This document shows, piece by piece, positions 12,877 through 13,065 of a DNA stretch of 13,065 nucleotides (the first letter of the stretch is position 1; the number at the start of each line of letters is the position of its first letter). The stretch is from Candidatus Omnitrophota bacterium. GTDB lineage: Bacteria; Omnitrophota; Gorgyraeia; Aquiviventales; Aquiviventaceae. The notes under the pieces were generated by a model. The model made no database searches and was not told where the DNA came from. It worked only from the letters and a program-made list of their open reading frames with translations. Both the position numbers and the translations under genes were made by a program. The stretch is from contig JAGVGS010000138.1 of NCBI GenBank assembly GCA_020057015.1, positions 1 through 13,065 of the forward strand, given 5' to 3'.

Positions 12877-13065
12877 CGATGACCTCTTACGCGCGGCCGC
12901 TCATGCGGCTGCTGGAGGCGCTCGAGCGGCTGCCGGGCGTGGGGCCGCGCTCGGCCGAGCGCATGGCCTTTTACCTGCTGCGCACGCCTAAAGAGCAAGC
13001 ACAACAGCTGGCCCAGGCTATTATCGACGTGAAGGAGCAGCTGCGTTTCTGCGAGGTGTGCTTCA
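12873..13065 (+). CDS. recR: Recombination protein RecR, 5' part
   Basis: Start of RecR, the ring-forming DNA-repair protein that works with RecF/RecO to load RecA on gapped DNA. 64 codons are visible before the window ends. LMRLLEALERLPGVGPRSAERMAFYLL is the family's helix-hairpin-helix start, and RFCEVCF begins the zinc finger. ATG 12873 overlaps the dnaX stop; the in-frame ATG 12879 is an alternative. The overlap implies translational coupling with dnaX. In many bacteria ybaB/ebfC lies between these two genes; here it does not. Confidence 0.95.
   Translation, partial: MTMTSYARPLMRLLEALERLPGVGPRSAERMAFYLLRTPKEQAQQLAQAIIDVKEQLRFCEVCF

Noticed and set aside
1..13065. CRISPR array, rRNA genes or a replication origin
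   Set aside because: No regularly spaced repeats, rRNA-like sequence or DnaA-box cluster was seen.

Overview
This is a chromosomal segment from a GC-rich, probably Gram-negative bacterium. It holds a classic translation block (rpsB-tsf-pyrH-frr), a SerRS/tRNA region, and the start of a replication/repair block (dnaX-recR). An MsbA-type exporter and a GnnA-like oxidoreductase suggest a lipid A outer membrane. The short EF-Ts and the gene order would fit a candidate-phylum lineage such as Omnitrophota, but that placement is a guess; no rRNA is present to settle it.

Layout. (1) Positions 1-726, minus strand: 5' part of a Gfo/Idh/MocA oxidoreductase, divergent from (2) an MsbA-like ABC exporter at 794-2605; both promoters overlap in the 67-base gap. 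(3) rpsB, tsf, pyrH and frr (2612-5226), tightly packed or overlapping, ending in a hairpin. (4) tRNA-Lys(TTT), serS, and an unrecognised membrane protein whose start overlaps the end of serS. (5) From 7408 to 11197, all four serine isoacceptor tRNAs (TGA, CGA, GGA, GCT), plus tRNA-Arg(GCG) and a TadA-like gene. Three genes of mobile-associated families lie in the gaps: an HTH protein with a LAGLIDADG-like segment, a BRO/DinD protein bounded by inverted repeats, and a two-motif LAGLIDADG homing endonuclease. These three are visibly less GC-rich than their surroundings. (6) dnaX overlapping the start of recR, which leaves the window; the usual ybaB/ebfC gene between them is absent.

Most notable points. 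The TadA-like protein keeps its zinc ligands but has lost the catalytic Glu (HAE has become HAA) and the conserved Asn before it. It sits 30 bases from a tRNA-Arg whose wobble base is already G (anticodon GCG), so that tRNA needs no A-to-I editing. SerRS and what looks like a complete set of its substrate tRNAs lie within about 6 kb, and each tRNA-Ser is preceded by an ORF ending 0-72 bases before its 5' end. The BRO gene is enclosed by a roughly 20-base inverted repeat. Four genes have promoter-like hexamers so close to the start codon that their mRNAs would be leaderless or nearly so, while rpsB and frr have strong Shine-Dalgarno sequences.

All functions are inferred from reading the sequence and from family knowledge; no searches were run.
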